Source of the DNA: Rhodococcus oxybenzonivorans
GTDB lineage: Bacteria > Actinomycetota > Actinomycetes > Mycobacteriales > Mycobacteriaceae
Assembly (NCBI RefSeq): GCF_003130705.1
Contig: NZ_CP021354.1
Coordinates: forward strand, 6,076,001 to 6,140,000
Length of the DNA stretch: 64,000 bases
Reading direction: 5' to 3'
The notes beneath the pieces are model-generated. The model was not told where the DNA came from. It searched no databases and saw only the letters and a program-made list of their open reading frames with translations. The position numbers and the translations under genes were made by a program. This document shows positions 8,128 to 16,735 of the stretch, in pieces; within the stretch, counting starts at the first letter, position 1, and every line of letters starts with the position of its first letter.

Positions 8128-9264
8128 ATGCGATTCACCCAAGAGCAACAGGATTTCGCGGTGGCCGTCCGCGAACTCTGCGACTCCGAATGTAAGACAC
8201 TTCAGCAGCGTGACGCCCTGACCGAGGGCGGCACTGTGGCCAACAGCTCCGCCTTGCTCGAGAAGTTCGCCGGCCTCGGCTGGCTCGCCGTGTCGCTGCC
8301 GGAAGAGTATGGCGGGGGCGGCGCCGGAATGGTCGAGGAATGCATCTTCCTCGAGGAAACCGCGCGTGGGCTCGCCCCGATCATCGCCTATTCCACGGGA
8401 CTTACGGCCGCACAGACCTATTTGCGCTACGGCACCGAGGAACAGAAGCGCACGATCGTGGGCAACATGGCATCCGGAAGGCTCGAGGCGATCGCACTCA
8501 GCGAGCCCGGTGCGGGTTCCGACCTCGGTGGTGTCCGGATCAAGGCGGAACTGGTCGACGACCACTACGTCATCAACGGTCAGAAAACCTGGATCTCCGC
8601 GGCACACGTCGCCGAGCACATCCTGCTCCTCGCCCGGACCGACGCGTCCGGGAACAAGCACCAGGGTTTGACCCTTTTCATGGTGCCTGCCGATTCGCCC
8701 GGCCTCGAGATCCACGGCATTGAGACCATGGAGGCCCGCACCTGCAATGACCTGTACTTCACCGATGTCGCCGTGCCCGCGAGCGCGGTGGTCGGTACAC
8801 CTAACCAGGCGTGGCGTCACCTCATGCGGGGACTCAGCGTCGAGCGCCTCATCATCGCGACGATGGCGCTCGGCGGGGCCCAGCGCTCACTCGACGACGT
8901 CATCGCCTTCGTCACCGAGCGTGAACAATTCGGTCACAAGATCAGCAGCTTCCAGGCCATCCGTCACCGCATCGCGGATCTCGCCACGGAGATCGCCTTC
9001 GCGAAGTCGTTCGTGTACGACGTGGCCGAACGGATCGATGCCGGGCAGGAAGACAACCTCAACCGCGAAGGGTCGATGGCTAAGCTGAAATGTACCGAAA
9101 TCGCGAAGAAGACCGCACTCGAGGCGATGCAGATGATGGGTGGCTACGGCTATACCCGCGAATACGGCATGGAAGAACAGGTTCGCCGGTCTCTGGCTCC
9201 GCCTATCTACGGCGGTACCAACGAGATTCAGCGCGAAATCATCAGCAAGAGCCTGGGCCTGTAG
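8128..9264 (+). CDS. Acyl-CoA dehydrogenase
   Basis: A 378-residue FAD enzyme with all three acyl-CoA dehydrogenase regions. The helical N-terminus is MRFTQEQQDFAVAVRELC. The flavin/substrate strand motif is IALSEPGAGSDLGGVRIKAE, followed by NGQKTWISAA. The C-terminal bundle holds QMMGGYGYTREYGMEEQVRR and GGTNEIQREI. Length is normal. It would make a 2,3-trans-enoyl-CoA and pass electrons to ETF. It is followed at 28 bases by a dienoyl-CoA-reductase-like SDR, so the two probably form one operon with the double-hotdog gene or end before it. A cyclic or branched acyl-CoA is plausible. Confidence 0.9.
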   Translation: MRFTQEQQDFAVAVRELCDSECKTLQQRDALTEGGTVANSSALLEKFAGLGWLAVSLPEEYGGGGAGMVEECIFLEETARGLAPIIAYSTGLTAAQTYLRYGTEEQKRTIVGNMASGRLEAIALSEPGAGSDLGGVRIKAELVDDHYVINGQKTWISAAHVAEHILLLARTDASGNKHQGLTLFMVPADSPGLEIHGIETMEARTCNDLYFTDVAVPASAVVGTPNQAWRHLMRGLSVERLIIATMALGGAQRSLDDVIAFVTEREQFGHKISSFQAIRHRIADLATEIAFAKSFVYDVAERIDAGQEDNLNREGSMAKLKCTEIAKKTALEAMQMMGGYGYTREYGMEEQVRRSLAPPIYGGTNEIQREIISKSLGL

Positions 9265-9292
9265 CCCTCGTTCCCGACCATAGGACCATTCC

Positions 9293-10189
9293 ATGACCAC
9301 TTCTCCCTTCCGTCCCGACGCCCTCGCCGGCAAGCGCGTGCTGATCACCGGCGGCGGCACCGGGCTCGGCCGCGGCGTCGCCCGACACCTCGTCGATCAC
9401 GGAGCCGAAGTCCACCTGTGGGGCCGTCGGCCCGCTGTCCTCGAGGAAGCCGCGGCGGAGGCGTCCGTCTCCCGCCCGGGCTCGGTCCACTGGCAGACCG
9501 TCGATGTCCGCAAGGCTGACCTCGTATCGGCGGCCATGGACGAGATCTGGACGCTTCACGGACCACTGACCGGCGTCATCAACAACGCCGCCGCGAACTT
9601 CATCGCCCCCACCGAATCGCTCAGCGCACGCGCCTTCGAGGCCGTCACCTCCACCGTGATGAACGGGTCCTTCAATACCACCCACGCCGCGGGCCGCCGC
9701 TGGATCGAAGGCGGTAACAAGGGCGTCGTCTTGTCCACCCTTACCACTTGGGTGTGGAGCGGATCCGCGTTCGTCGTTCCGTCCGCGATGGCGAAAGCTG
9801 CCGTGCACTCGATGACGATGTCGCTCGCGGTCGAGTGGGCCCGATACGGCATCCGCCTCAACGCACTCGCCCCCGGACCGATCCCGACCGACTACGCATG
9901 GGAAATGCTCAACCCCACCGACAAGAGTGCAGTCGGTGCAACGCAGGCCGACCAGGTGCCGATGGGCCGAATGGGCACGATGGAAGAACTTGCCAACCTC
10001 ACCACCTTCCTCCTGTCGGACGCCTGCGACTACCTCACCGGCCAGACCATCGCGATGGACGGCGGTCAGATGCTCGCCGGCCCCGGCACTTTCGCCGGTC
10101 TGACATCGATGACCAACGAGGACTGGGCCACCGCCCGGGAGAAGAGCAAGGCCGCCAGCGAAGCAGCAAAGGCGCAGCGCGGAGTCTGA
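9293..10189 (+). CDS. 2,4-dienoyl-CoA reductase-type SDR
   Basis: A 298-residue SDR with VLITGGGTGLGRG, NNAAANFIAP and a C-terminal FAGLTSMTNEDW block, all as in the DECR branch (2,4-dienoyl-CoA reductases). The usual catalytic YxxxK is replaced by SAMAK, as in mitochondrial DECR1, where Ser and Lys of SxxxK act with an upstream Tyr/Asn. It would use NADPH to reduce a conjugated dienoyl-CoA, which arises when ring-derived or unsaturated acyl chains are beta-oxidised. It lies just after an acyl-CoA dehydrogenase gene and before a terminator. Confidence 0.8.
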   Translation: MTTSPFRPDALAGKRVLITGGGTGLGRGVARHLVDHGAEVHLWGRRPAVLEEAAAEASVSRPGSVHWQTVDVRKADLVSAAMDEIWTLHGPLTGVINNAAANFIAPTESLSARAFEAVTSTVMNGSFNTTHAAGRRWIEGGNKGVVLSTLTTWVWSGSAFVVPSAMAKAAVHSMTMSLAVEWARYGIRLNALAPGPIPTDYAWEMLNPTDKSAVGATQADQVPMGRMGTMEELANLTTFLLSDACDYLTGQTIAMDGGQMLAGPGTFAGLTSMTNEDWATAREKSKAASEAAKAQRGV

Positions 10190-10199
10190 CCCCACATAC

Positions 10200-10244
10200 G
10201 AGGCCTGCCTGCCGGTGACGACGAGGTCCCGGCGGGCAGGCCTC
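10200..10244 (+). terminator. Hairpin terminator
   Basis: GAGGCCTGCC pairs with GGCAGGCCTC, extended by an inner GCCGG/CCGGC stem, followed by TTCTGTG. It ends the dehydrogenase/SDR unit. Confidence 0.7.
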
Positions 10245-10291
10245 TTCTGTGTGACCCTCGTTCCACTTCGCACCTACCGTTCAGGAGAGAC

Positions 10292-11101
10292 ATGATGGTC
10301 GAGAACATCGCCGCCCCTCCGTTCATCGCGACCGGCGTCGAAGCGCTGTTCCAGGTAGCACCCGTGACCGGCGACGGCGCCCACGGCAGGTCGGAAATGC
10401 CGACCGGACCGTGGCTGTCCGACCAGCGCGGACTGCCCTGCCGTGGCGCTCTCGGTGTTCTGATGGACGACGTGACAGGCTATCCGATCACCGCGCGATG
10501 TCCGGCCGGACACTGGTCCGTCACAACGGAATTACACATCGACTTCACCTGCAATCCACCGCTCGACGGATCGATCCTGCAGGCCGACAGCCAAGTCGTC
10601 ACGACAGATCCGGTCGGCGGTCTGGCGAGCGGCCGAATCGTAGACGAGAACGGGCGGGTCGTTGCCCTCGGAAGCGCCCGCTTGCGATTCGTCGCGGCAG
10701 CCTCACCGTCGGGATCCGTATCCGACGACGTCAACCGCTCTCGAGCGAACGCATCCTCGATCATCGAACTCCTCGGCGCCCACCACCGCCGAGACAACGC
10801 TTGCGCCGGCCTGGAACTAGACCCGTCGGATTCGCTCTGCAATCCGCTCGGAAACGTTCACGGCGGCGTCCTTCTGTGTGCATCCGAGATCGCCGGCCAC
10901 TCCGCGGTGGCGCCACACGCCGATTTCCAGACGACGTCGATTGCGATGACATTCGTACGGCCCAGCCCTGGGACCGAGCCGATCACCTTCGCACCCCGGG
11001 TGGTCTACCGCGGCCGCAGCTTTGCCGTCATTCACGTCGTCGGACGCAATCGAACCGGAAAGACCTGCACCACAGCGACGGTCACGTGCCATCGCACCTG
11101 A
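10292..11101 (+). CDS. Tandem-hotdog PaaI-like thioesterase
   Basis: A 269-residue protein made of two hotdog domains. The first spans about residues 30-135, with LPCRGALGVLMDDVTGY. The second spans about 150-269, with GNVHGGVLLCASEIAGHSAV, the classic PaaI/YbgC 'HGG' active-site helix. Double-hotdog proteins act as acyl-CoA thioesterases. An ATG three bases further in has better spacing from the AGGAGA ribosome site, so the real start may be 10295. It stands alone between two terminators. The substrate is unknown. Confidence 0.75.
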   Translation: MMVENIAAPPFIATGVEALFQVAPVTGDGAHGRSEMPTGPWLSDQRGLPCRGALGVLMDDVTGYPITARCPAGHWSVTTELHIDFTCNPPLDGSILQADSQVVTTDPVGGLASGRIVDENGRVVALGSARLRFVAAASPSGSVSDDVNRSRANASSIIELLGAHHRRDNACAGLELDPSDSLCNPLGNVHGGVLLCASEIAGHSAVAPHADFQTTSIAMTFVRPSPGTEPITFAPRVVYRGRSFAVIHVVGRNRTGKTCTTATVTCHRT

Positions 11102-11111
11102 TCCGATACGA

Positions 11112-11147
11112 CTGAGGCGGTCGGTACTCGCGTACCAACCGCCTCAG
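11112..11147. terminator. Hairpin terminator between convergent genes
   Basis: CTGAGGCGGT pairs with ACCGCCTCAG, with a second inner GGTAC/GTACC stem. It sits between the converging thioesterase and kinase-like genes. Confidence 0.75.
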
Positions 11148-11155
11148 TCTCGTCG

Positions 11156-12190
11156 TCACACTACCGACGGCGCCAATCCCGCGGCGCGGTGGGCGGCGTC
11201 GAGGAAAGCCCGCACGAGGTCCCCGTCGCGGTAGTACTGGTCGCCGACTCCGGCGACCGCTCGACGACGTCCGTACTCGTACAGCACCGCCAGCTTCCAC
11301 AAGGCCAGCGCGGTGTACCAGGGCAGGTTCGACAGGTCGGCTCCCGTGGCGTCCGCGTACCGCTGCGCCAGCTCGTCGCGGGTGGGATACCCCTCCTCGA
11401 GCACGGCTACAGCGAGATCCTCGGTCGGTGTGCGTTCCTCCCCCTCGACGGGATACGACGCGAGGAAGTATCCGAGGTCGAACAGGGGGTCACCGATCGT
11501 CGCCAACTCCCAGTCCAGCACTGCAGCAATGCGTCCTGGCGAATCGGGAGCGAGGATGACGTTGCCGATGCGATAGTCGTTGTGGATGATCGCCGCACCG
11601 GACTCTGCGGGCACGTGAGCGGCGAGCCAGGAGTCGATCTCCGCAAACTCCGGCGGCGGTGTTCCGTCCTCCGCTGCCACCAGTTTGCCCATGCGGCGCA
11701 GGTGACGCTCGTTGAACCCGTCGGGCCGGCCGATGTCCTCCAGACCGGCCGCCTGCCAGTCCACTGCGTGCAGTGCGGCGAGAGTGTCGATCAATGCCTC
11801 GCCGATCCGGCGACGATCCGCGGGGGCGCTCAACGCCGGCGGTGTCTCGGTAGTGACCACCGGACCGGGAACGTACTCCATCACGTAGAACGGGACATCG
11901 AGCACGTCACCGGTCTGTCCGACGGCGAGGACGTCCGCCACCGGCACGCCACTGCCGGCGAGGGCGCCGACAAGGCGCGCCTCCCGCAGCATGTCGTGGG
12001 CGCCCGCCGGGACGGGTGGCGGAGGCGGTCGTCGGACGATCACCTGACGAACCCCGTCGGAGACGAGGAACGTCAGGTTGGAATGCCCGTCGCCGATGCG
12101 CGCAGTCGTGAGCGGTCCTTCGGTGATCCCGCGCTCGCGCAGGAACGTCTCCAGCGCACCGAGCGTGTCGGGGGTCCATTCCCAGGTCAT
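11156..12190 (-). CDS. APH-fold phosphotransferase, ACAD10/ACAD11-kinase-like
   Basis: A 344-residue aminoglycoside-phosphotransferase-fold kinase. It has GDGHSNLTFLV (nucleotide loop), IIHNDYRIGNVI (catalytic HxDxxxxN, about residues 201-212) and LDWELATIGDPLFDLGYF (metal-binding D). This branch is the one found fused to or beside acyl-CoA dehydrogenases. Known members phosphorylate a hydroxyl on 4-hydroxyacyl-CoAs so that phosphate can be eliminated. It is last in a run of three minus-strand genes after two crotonases, separated by 36 bases. A role on a hydroxylated acyl-CoA of this pathway fits; antibiotic resistance does not. Confidence 0.8.
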   Translation of the reverse strand: MTWEWTPDTLGALETFLRERGITEGPLTTARIGDGHSNLTFLVSDGVRQVIVRRPPPPPVPAGAHDMLREARLVGALAGSGVPVADVLAVGQTGDVLDVPFYVMEYVPGPVVTTETPPALSAPADRRRIGEALIDTLAALHAVDWQAAGLEDIGRPDGFNERHLRRMGKLVAAEDGTPPPEFAEIDSWLAAHVPAESGAAIIHNDYRIGNVILAPDSPGRIAAVLDWELATIGDPLFDLGYFLASYPVEGEERTPTEDLAVAVLEEGYPTRDELAQRYADATGADLSNLPWYTALALWKLAVLYEYGRRRAVAGVGDQYYRDGDLVRAFLDAAHRAAGLAPSVV

Positions 12191-12226
12191 GCGCTCGCCT
12201 CCATCCGTGTGGTCATTTGCCGATTC

Positions 12227-13078
12227 CTACTGTCCGGTGAAGCGTGGCGCCCGCTTCTCCTTGAAGGCGGCGAGCGCCTCCGGCATGTCTGCGCAGCGGG
12301 TGAGCAACGCCTGACCCCGGTTCTCCAATTCCAGTGCCGCCGCATACGACGTCACTTCCTGGTTCCGCTGCAGCGCACGCTTCGACATGCGAATGCCGCC
12401 AGGCGAATTCGAAGCGATCGCCTCGGCCACCGCGATGGCCTCGTCGAACAGATCCTCACTGGGGACTACCCGGTTTGCCAGCCCGATCCGGGCAGCCTCC
12501 TCGGCGCCGACGAAACGCGCGGTGTACGCGATCTCCGCCGCCCGACCCGGTCCGACGAGCCGGGTGAGCTTCCACGACGTGCCGAGTTCCCCGACGGACA
12601 ATCCGACCTTGACGAACGCCGCGTTGAACTTCGCGGTCGGCGCCACGAGGCGGATGTCTGCGGCGAGCGCGAGAGCCAGCCCACCGCCCGCCGCGGCACC
12701 GTGAATCGCCGCGATAACCGGGAACGGCAGGTGGTACAAAGCCGCCAGCCCACCGGTCGCGGTCTCCTGGAACTTCAGGAAATCACGCACACCCATTTCG
12801 GTGATGACGTGGATTTCGTCCAGATCGAACCCGGCACAGAACGACTGCTCGCCCGCTCCCCGAATGATCAGCGCCCGCGCATCGGTGTCGCGCAACGCGT
12901 ACGCGGCAGTGTTGAACTCAGTGAACATCTTGACCGTCATCGAGTTCATTCGGTCGGGTCGATTGATCGTGAGGACCGCGATCTTGCCCTCGAGTACCTC
13001 GAGGGTGAGGGTCTCCAGCTGCGGCGGCACGTAGTTGCTCAGCACCGCCGCATTCTCCCGCACTTCGGTCTGCGTCAT
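12227..13078 (-). CDS. Enoyl-CoA hydratase/isomerase-family protein (tandem copy 2)
   Basis: A 283-residue crotonase with the oxyanion motifs SFCAGFDLD and GAAAGGGLAL. The two canonical hydratase glutamates are absent (AGGGLALALAADI and FNAAFVKVGLSVGELG); an acidic residue appears in GELG instead, which suggests isomerase or another crotonase chemistry. It is a clear tandem paralogue of the upstream gene (shared RGQALLTR and DMPEALAAFKEKR tail). The ATG at 13078 has GGAAGG at good spacing; a GTG at 13087 overlapping the previous stop is the alternative. Confidence 0.8.
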   Translation of the reverse strand: MTQTEVRENAAVLSNYVPPQLETLTLEVLEGKIAVLTINRPDRMNSMTVKMFTEFNTAAYALRDTDARALIIRGAGEQSFCAGFDLDEIHVITEMGVRDFLKFQETATGGLAALYHLPFPVIAAIHGAAAGGGLALALAADIRLVAPTAKFNAAFVKVGLSVGELGTSWKLTRLVGPGRAAEIAYTARFVGAEEAARIGLANRVVPSEDLFDEAIAVAEAIASNSPGGIRMSKRALQRNQEVTSYAAALELENRGQALLTRCADMPEALAAFKEKRAPRFTGQ

Positions 13079-13083
13079 CTGGC

Positions 13084-13893
13084 TCACCTTCCCGTGAACT
13101 TAGGGCTGCGCTTCTCTTTGAACGCAGCTAGTGCCTCGGGCATGTCCTCGCCACGGGTGAGCAGTGCCTGACCCCGGTTCTCCAGCTCGAGTGCCGCCGC
13201 GTACGACGACACCTCCATATTGGCGTGGAGCGCACGCTTCGACAGCTGCACTCCTGCTGGGGAATTCGCGCGGATGAGGCGCGCCATTGCGAGCGCCTCG
13301 TCGAGCAGCGACTCGGCGGGAACGACCGCATTGAGCAGTCCGAGTGACTCGGCCTCGACAGCCTCGATGAAGCGGCCCGTGTAGGCGAATTCCGCTGCCC
13401 GCGCCGGACCGATGAGCCGGGGAAGGTGCCAAGAGGCGCCTAGATCACCGGCGGATAGGCCGATCCGTACGAAGGCCGCGTTGAACCGTGCGGCCGGTGA
13501 GCCGATCCGGATGTCGGCGGCAAGCGAAAGCGACAGCCCTCCACCGGCGGCCGCACCGTTGACGGCCGCGATCACCGGGACGCGAATGCTGCGGATCGCC
13601 GAGAGCGCCCGCGCGGCCAGTTCCTGCTGGTCGAGCATGCCCATCGGTGTCAACGACGACAGTCCGTCGGCATCGTCGAGGTCGAAGCCACCACAGAACG
13701 CCTTGCCGGCGCCAGTGAGGATCACGACGCGGAGGTCGTCCTCCTGATCCAGAAGCAGCGCCACCTTCTCCAGCTCGACGAACATGGTGTTCGTCATCGA
13801 GTTCATGCGTTCGGGGCGATTCAACGTCACGACGGCGATGCCGGGTTCCGGCCGCTCGAGCGTGAACGTTTCCCATGTCGTGGGCTCGGTCAC
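13084..13893 (-). CDS. Enoyl-CoA hydratase/isomerase-family protein (tandem copy 1)
   Basis: A 269-residue crotonase starting at a GTG with AGAAGGAG eight bases upstream; an in-frame extension to 13998 has no such support. Oxyanion segments are AFCGGFDLDDAD and GAAAGGGLSLSLAADIRIG. As in its tandem copy, the usual catalytic glutamates are replaced and GDLG carries the acidic residue. It is first of a crotonase-crotonase-kinase run. Possible jobs are enoyl or dienoyl isomerisation of a ring-derived acyl-CoA; unproven. Confidence 0.82.
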   Translation of the reverse strand: MTEPTTWETFTLERPEPGIAVVTLNRPERMNSMTNTMFVELEKVALLLDQEDDLRVVILTGAGKAFCGGFDLDDADGLSSLTPMGMLDQQELAARALSAIRSIRVPVIAAVNGAAAGGGLSLSLAADIRIGSPAARFNAAFVRIGLSAGDLGASWHLPRLIGPARAAEFAYTGRFIEAVEAESLGLLNAVVPAESLLDEALAMARLIRANSPAGVQLSKRALHANMEVSSYAAALELENRGQALLTRGEDMPEALAAFKEKRSPKFTGR

Positions 13894-13947
13894 GAGTTCA
13901 CTCCTTCTCCAGTTCGGCGATCCCAAGCGATCGCCCTCAGTTCGTGG

Positions 13948-13966
13948 CCGGACGCGGCGCGTCCGG
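13948..13966 (-). terminator. Short hairpin, probable terminator of the EamA unit
   Basis: CCGGACGC and GCGTCCGG form an 8-bp stem with a 3-base loop, downstream of the EamA stop on the minus strand and ahead of the next crotonase gene. It could also be an attenuator or operator. Confidence 0.45.
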
Positions 13967-14013
13967 ATGGTCGGGTATCTGTGGAGGTCTTTCAGCACCG
14001 CAGCCGCATCGGG

Positions 14014-14988
14014 CTACCCGCCTCCGCTCGCTTTTTGGTCTGATAATAATACCTTGAATTCGGTCGCGGAGGAATCCTCCCGAACTCGCGTCCGGGCATG
14101 CGCACTGACGACCAACACGACAGACACCAGTACGATCACTCCCCCGATCACCAAGGCGGGGGTCACGGGTTCGGAGAGAACAACGGACCCGAGTGCCACA
14201 GCCACCACCGGATTCACATAGGTATGCGTGGCCACCAGCGACAGAGGAGCGTGATGCAAAAGCCACGCGTACGCCGTGAAACCGACGATCGAGCCGAAGA
14301 CGACCAGGTAGCCGAACGCTCCCCATGCCCTTGGTCCGATCGCTCCGTCCAGCCGTTCGCCAGTCGCCACCGATGCGAGCGACATGGCCGCGCCGGCCGC
14401 CAGAAGCTGGTACGCCGCAGTCACATACACGTCTTGCGGCAACCAGACCCTCGGCTTGATCCACGACCCGAACGACCACGACAGGCTGGACAGCACGATG
14501 ACCGCCACCCCGATGACGGGAAGCCCGGACTGCCCACCACCACCGTGCGGCAACACCAGCACGGCGAGACCGATCAGCCCCACGCCGACACCTACCAACT
14601 CGAGCACCCGCGGGCGGTCACCGCCCAGCGTGCGATAGAGACAAATCCACAGCGGCACCATGGCGATGAGGAGCGCCGTCACGCCGGAGGGCACGCCGTG
14701 CAACTGGCCGACCGAGGTCAGGCCGTTCCCACACGCGAGCAGGAGCACTCCCAGGAAAGCGGCTCCCGCCGCCTCGCGCCACGTGAGGCGCAACCGCCCC
14801 CAGCCGCCGCGACAGGCCAGGAAGGCGGCCATCAGCGCACCGGCAAGGAGGAACCGCGCACCCATCGAGCCCAGGGGCGGCACTTCCTCGATGACCAGAC
14901 GGATCGCAAGGTAGACCGATCCCCAAATCACATAGACGAGGAACAGTGCGAACGCGATCGGACCCCTTCCGACACTCCCGGGCGACAT
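14014..14988 (-). CDS. EamA/DMT-superfamily membrane transporter
   Basis: A 324-residue protein with about ten hydrophobic helices in two EamA repeats: FALFLVYVIWGSVYLAIRLV near the start and VVFGSIVGFTAYAWLLHHAP in the second. The repeat ends PVVAVALGSVVLSEPVT are typical. The ATG at 14988 follows the upstream crotonase stop by only five bases, indicating translational coupling. Members of this family export small metabolites. The C-terminus is positively charged and cytoplasmic. It may relieve accumulation of a pathway acid. The substrate is unknown. Confidence 0.85.
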   Translation of the reverse strand: MSPGSVGRGPIAFALFLVYVIWGSVYLAIRLVIEEVPPLGSMGARFLLAGALMAAFLACRGGWGRLRLTWREAAGAAFLGVLLLACGNGLTSVGQLHGVPSGVTALLIAMVPLWICLYRTLGGDRPRVLELVGVGVGLIGLAVLVLPHGGGGQSGLPVIGVAVIVLSSLSWSFGSWIKPRVWLPQDVYVTAAYQLLAAGAAMSLASVATGERLDGAIGPRAWGAFGYLVVFGSIVGFTAYAWLLHHAPLSLVATHTYVNPVVAVALGSVVLSEPVTPALVIGGVIVLVSVVLVVSAHARTRVREDSSATEFKVLLSDQKASGGG

Positions 14989-14993
14989 GGCGC

Positions 14994-15779
14994 TCAGGAG
15001 AAGCGCGGAGCGCGCTTCTCCAGGAAGGCCGTGATGCCTTCCTTCGCCTCTCCGTTCTCGAACAGATCCTGCTCCTGAGCCACCTCGAACCCGAAACCCT
15101 CCTCGAGTGGCGTGTCGAACGATGCGTCGACCGTGCGGATGACGGCGCGCTGCGCGGGCAGCGACATCGTGCACAACTCAGTGGCGAGTGCCAGCGCGGC
15201 CTCCGTGGCGGCGCCTGCCTCGACGAGGCGATCGATCAAGCCGATCGCGTGCGCCTCGGGAGCGAGCACCTGGCGGGCGCTCAGCATGATGTCGAGGGCA
15301 CGGCCGCGACCGACCAGACGCGGAAGGCGCTGCGTCCCACCTGCTCCGGGAATCAGCCCGAGCTTCACCTCGGGCAATCCGAACTTGGCGTCCGCACCAC
15401 CGACCCGCAGCGTGCAGGCCATCGCGAGTTCGAGGCCGCCGCCCAGCGCGAGGCCGTCCACCGCGGCGATCGAAATTCGGTCGGCCGATGCGAGCCGGTC
15501 GAGCGCACTCCGAAGCCGATCGCCATACGCCGTGAAGGATTCCGCGTCGACGGCCGACATGTGCTTGATGTCGGCGCCGGCCGCGAAGAAGCCGGGAATG
15601 TCCGAGCGGACGACGACCACCTTCACGGAGCCGTCGGTGTCCGCTGCGTCGAGTGCCGCGTTCAGACCGTCGATGATCGGCAATCCGAGAGCGTTCGCCG
15701 GCCTGCGTTGCAACGTGATCGTCATGACGCCGGCCTCGACGTCGCTCCACGCGACTGCGGGCGTTGCGGTTTCCGACAT
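14994..15779 (-). CDS. Enoyl-CoA hydratase (BadK-like candidate)
   Basis: A 261-residue canonical crotonase that keeps both catalytic glutamates: LALGGGLELAMAC near residue 105 and LPEVKLGLIPGAGGTQRL near residue 125. The start ATG is three codons inside the longest frame, chosen because GAAGGA lies at proper spacing. A GntR-type operator is 45 bases upstream. It is coupled to the EamA gene. Because BadI- and BadH-type enzymes are encoded nearby, it is the best local candidate for hydrating a cyclohex-1-ene-carboxyl-CoA, but ordinary chain enoyl-CoA hydration is equally possible from sequence. Confidence 0.85.
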   Translation of the reverse strand: MSETATPAVAWSDVEAGVMTITLQRRPANALGLPIIDGLNAALDAADTDGSVKVVVVRSDIPGFFAAGADIKHMSAVDAESFTAYGDRLRSALDRLASADRISIAAVDGLALGGGLELAMACTLRVGGADAKFGLPEVKLGLIPGAGGTQRLPRLVGRGRALDIMLSARQVLAPEAHAIGLIDRLVEAGAATEAALALATELCTMSLPAQRAVIRTVDASFDTPLEEGFGFEVAQEQDLFENGEAKEGITAFLEKRAPRFS

Positions 15780-15820
15780 GCACACCATCCTTCTCGGTCC
15801 TGTATTGACCCAACCATACT

Positions 15821-15835
15821 AATTGTCGGACCGAA
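15821..15835. promoter_or_regulatory. Predicted GntR-type operator upstream of the BadK-like gene
   Basis: The reverse complement reads TTTCGGTCCGACAATTAG, with core GGTCCGACA, one base off the consensus palindrome but with the same AT-rich flank. It lies between the MenB-like stop and the BadK-like start on the minus strand. Confidence 0.5.
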
Positions 15836-15843
15836 ATGGAAGA

Positions 15844-16701
15844 TCAGGGTCGCCGCGGAAACTTCTCGAACTCGGGGCGCCGCTTGGCCTTGTACGCCTC
15901 GCGTCCTTCTTTCGCCTCCTCCGTCGAGTAGAAGAGCAGATTCGCATCGTGGGCGAGTTGCTGAATACCCGCCATTCCGTCCTCGGCCGCATTGAAACTC
16001 GCCTTCATGAGCCGGAGCGCGAACGGCGAGAGCTCGAGCATCTCGCGACACCACTGCACAGTTTCCCGCTCGAGGTCGGCGAGGGGGACAACGGTATTGA
16101 CCAGGCCCATCTCGCGTGCCTGCTGCGCGTCGTACTGCCGGCACAGAAACCAGATCTCCTTGGCCTTCTTCACCCCGACCAACTCCGCGAGCAATCCCGC
16201 GCCGTAGCCACCGTCGAACGACCCCACCTTCGGGCCCACCTGACCGAACCGGGCGTTGTCCGCCGCGATCGTGAGGTCACAGACCAGGTGCAGGATGTGC
16301 CCGCCGCCGATCGCGTAGCCGGCGACCATGGCCACCACCGGCTTCGGCAGGCGCCGGATCTGAATCTGCAGATCGGTGACGTGGAACCGCCCGACGCTGC
16401 CCGCCTTACCAGGCTCGGTGAGGTAGCCGGTGTCGCCGCGTACCCGCTGGTCGCCGCCCGAGCAGAAGGCGTCAGGCCCCTCCCCCGTCAGCACGATCAC
16501 GCCGACCGAAGAGTCTTCGCGGGCGTCGACCAGAGCCTCGGAGATTTCCATCAGCGTCTGTGGCCGGAACGCGTTGCGTACCTCCGGACGGCAGATCGTG
16601 ATTTTCGCGATCCCGTCACCACTGTGTTCGTATCGGATGTCCTCGAACTCACCGACTGCAGTCCAGGACACGAAATCCGTTGTATCACCGTTGTTCGTCA
16701 T
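15844..16701 (-). CDS. MenB/BadI-type crotonase (dihydroxynaphthoyl-CoA synthase-like)
   Basis: A 285-residue crotonase with full MenB-family signature: [50 protein letters not shown] and a C-terminal [17 protein letters not shown]. MenB closes the naphthoate ring in menaquinone synthesis by a Dieckmann-type step; the same fold runs the reverse C-C cleavage in BadI. No other men gene is visible, it has its own TetR-type operator, and it sits among acyl-CoA catabolism genes. Either it is the genomic menB caught in this region or a second ring-opening hydrolase. The first is favoured by sequence, the second by context. Confidence 0.75.
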   Translation of the reverse strand: MTNNGDTTDFVSWTAVGEFEDIRYEHSGDGIAKITICRPEVRNAFRPQTLMEISEALVDAREDSSVGVIVLTGEGPDAFCSGGDQRVRGDTGYLTEPGKAGSVGRFHVTDLQIQIRRLPKPVVAMVAGYAIGGGHILHLVCDLTIAADNARFGQVGPKVGSFDGGYGAGLLAELVGVKKAKEIWFLCRQYDAQQAREMGLVNTVVPLADLERETVQWCREMLELSPFALRLMKASFNAAEDGMAGIQQLAHDANLLFYSTEEAKEGREAYKAKRRPEFEKFPRRP

Positions 16702-16725
16702 AGAGCGATCATAGGCACACGCGCT

Positions 16726-16735
16726 AACGATCGTT
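16726..16735. promoter_or_regulatory. Predicted TetR operator (site 3)
   Basis: TAACGATCGTTA is a perfect 12-bp palindrome about 25 bases before the MenB-like start on the minus strand. The central ten bases are identical to site 1 beside the TetR gene. Confidence 0.6.

Noticed and set aside
11156..12190. Aminoglycoside resistance gene
   Set aside because: The fold is shared, but sequence features and context (acyl-CoA genes) fit the ACAD10/11-type kinase branch; the same applies to the kinases at 42791 and 49219.
14034..14049. TTTTTGGTCTGATAAT half-site resembling the GntR operator
   Set aside because: Only one half of the palindrome is present and it lies inside the EamA coding end; possible but too weak to list.
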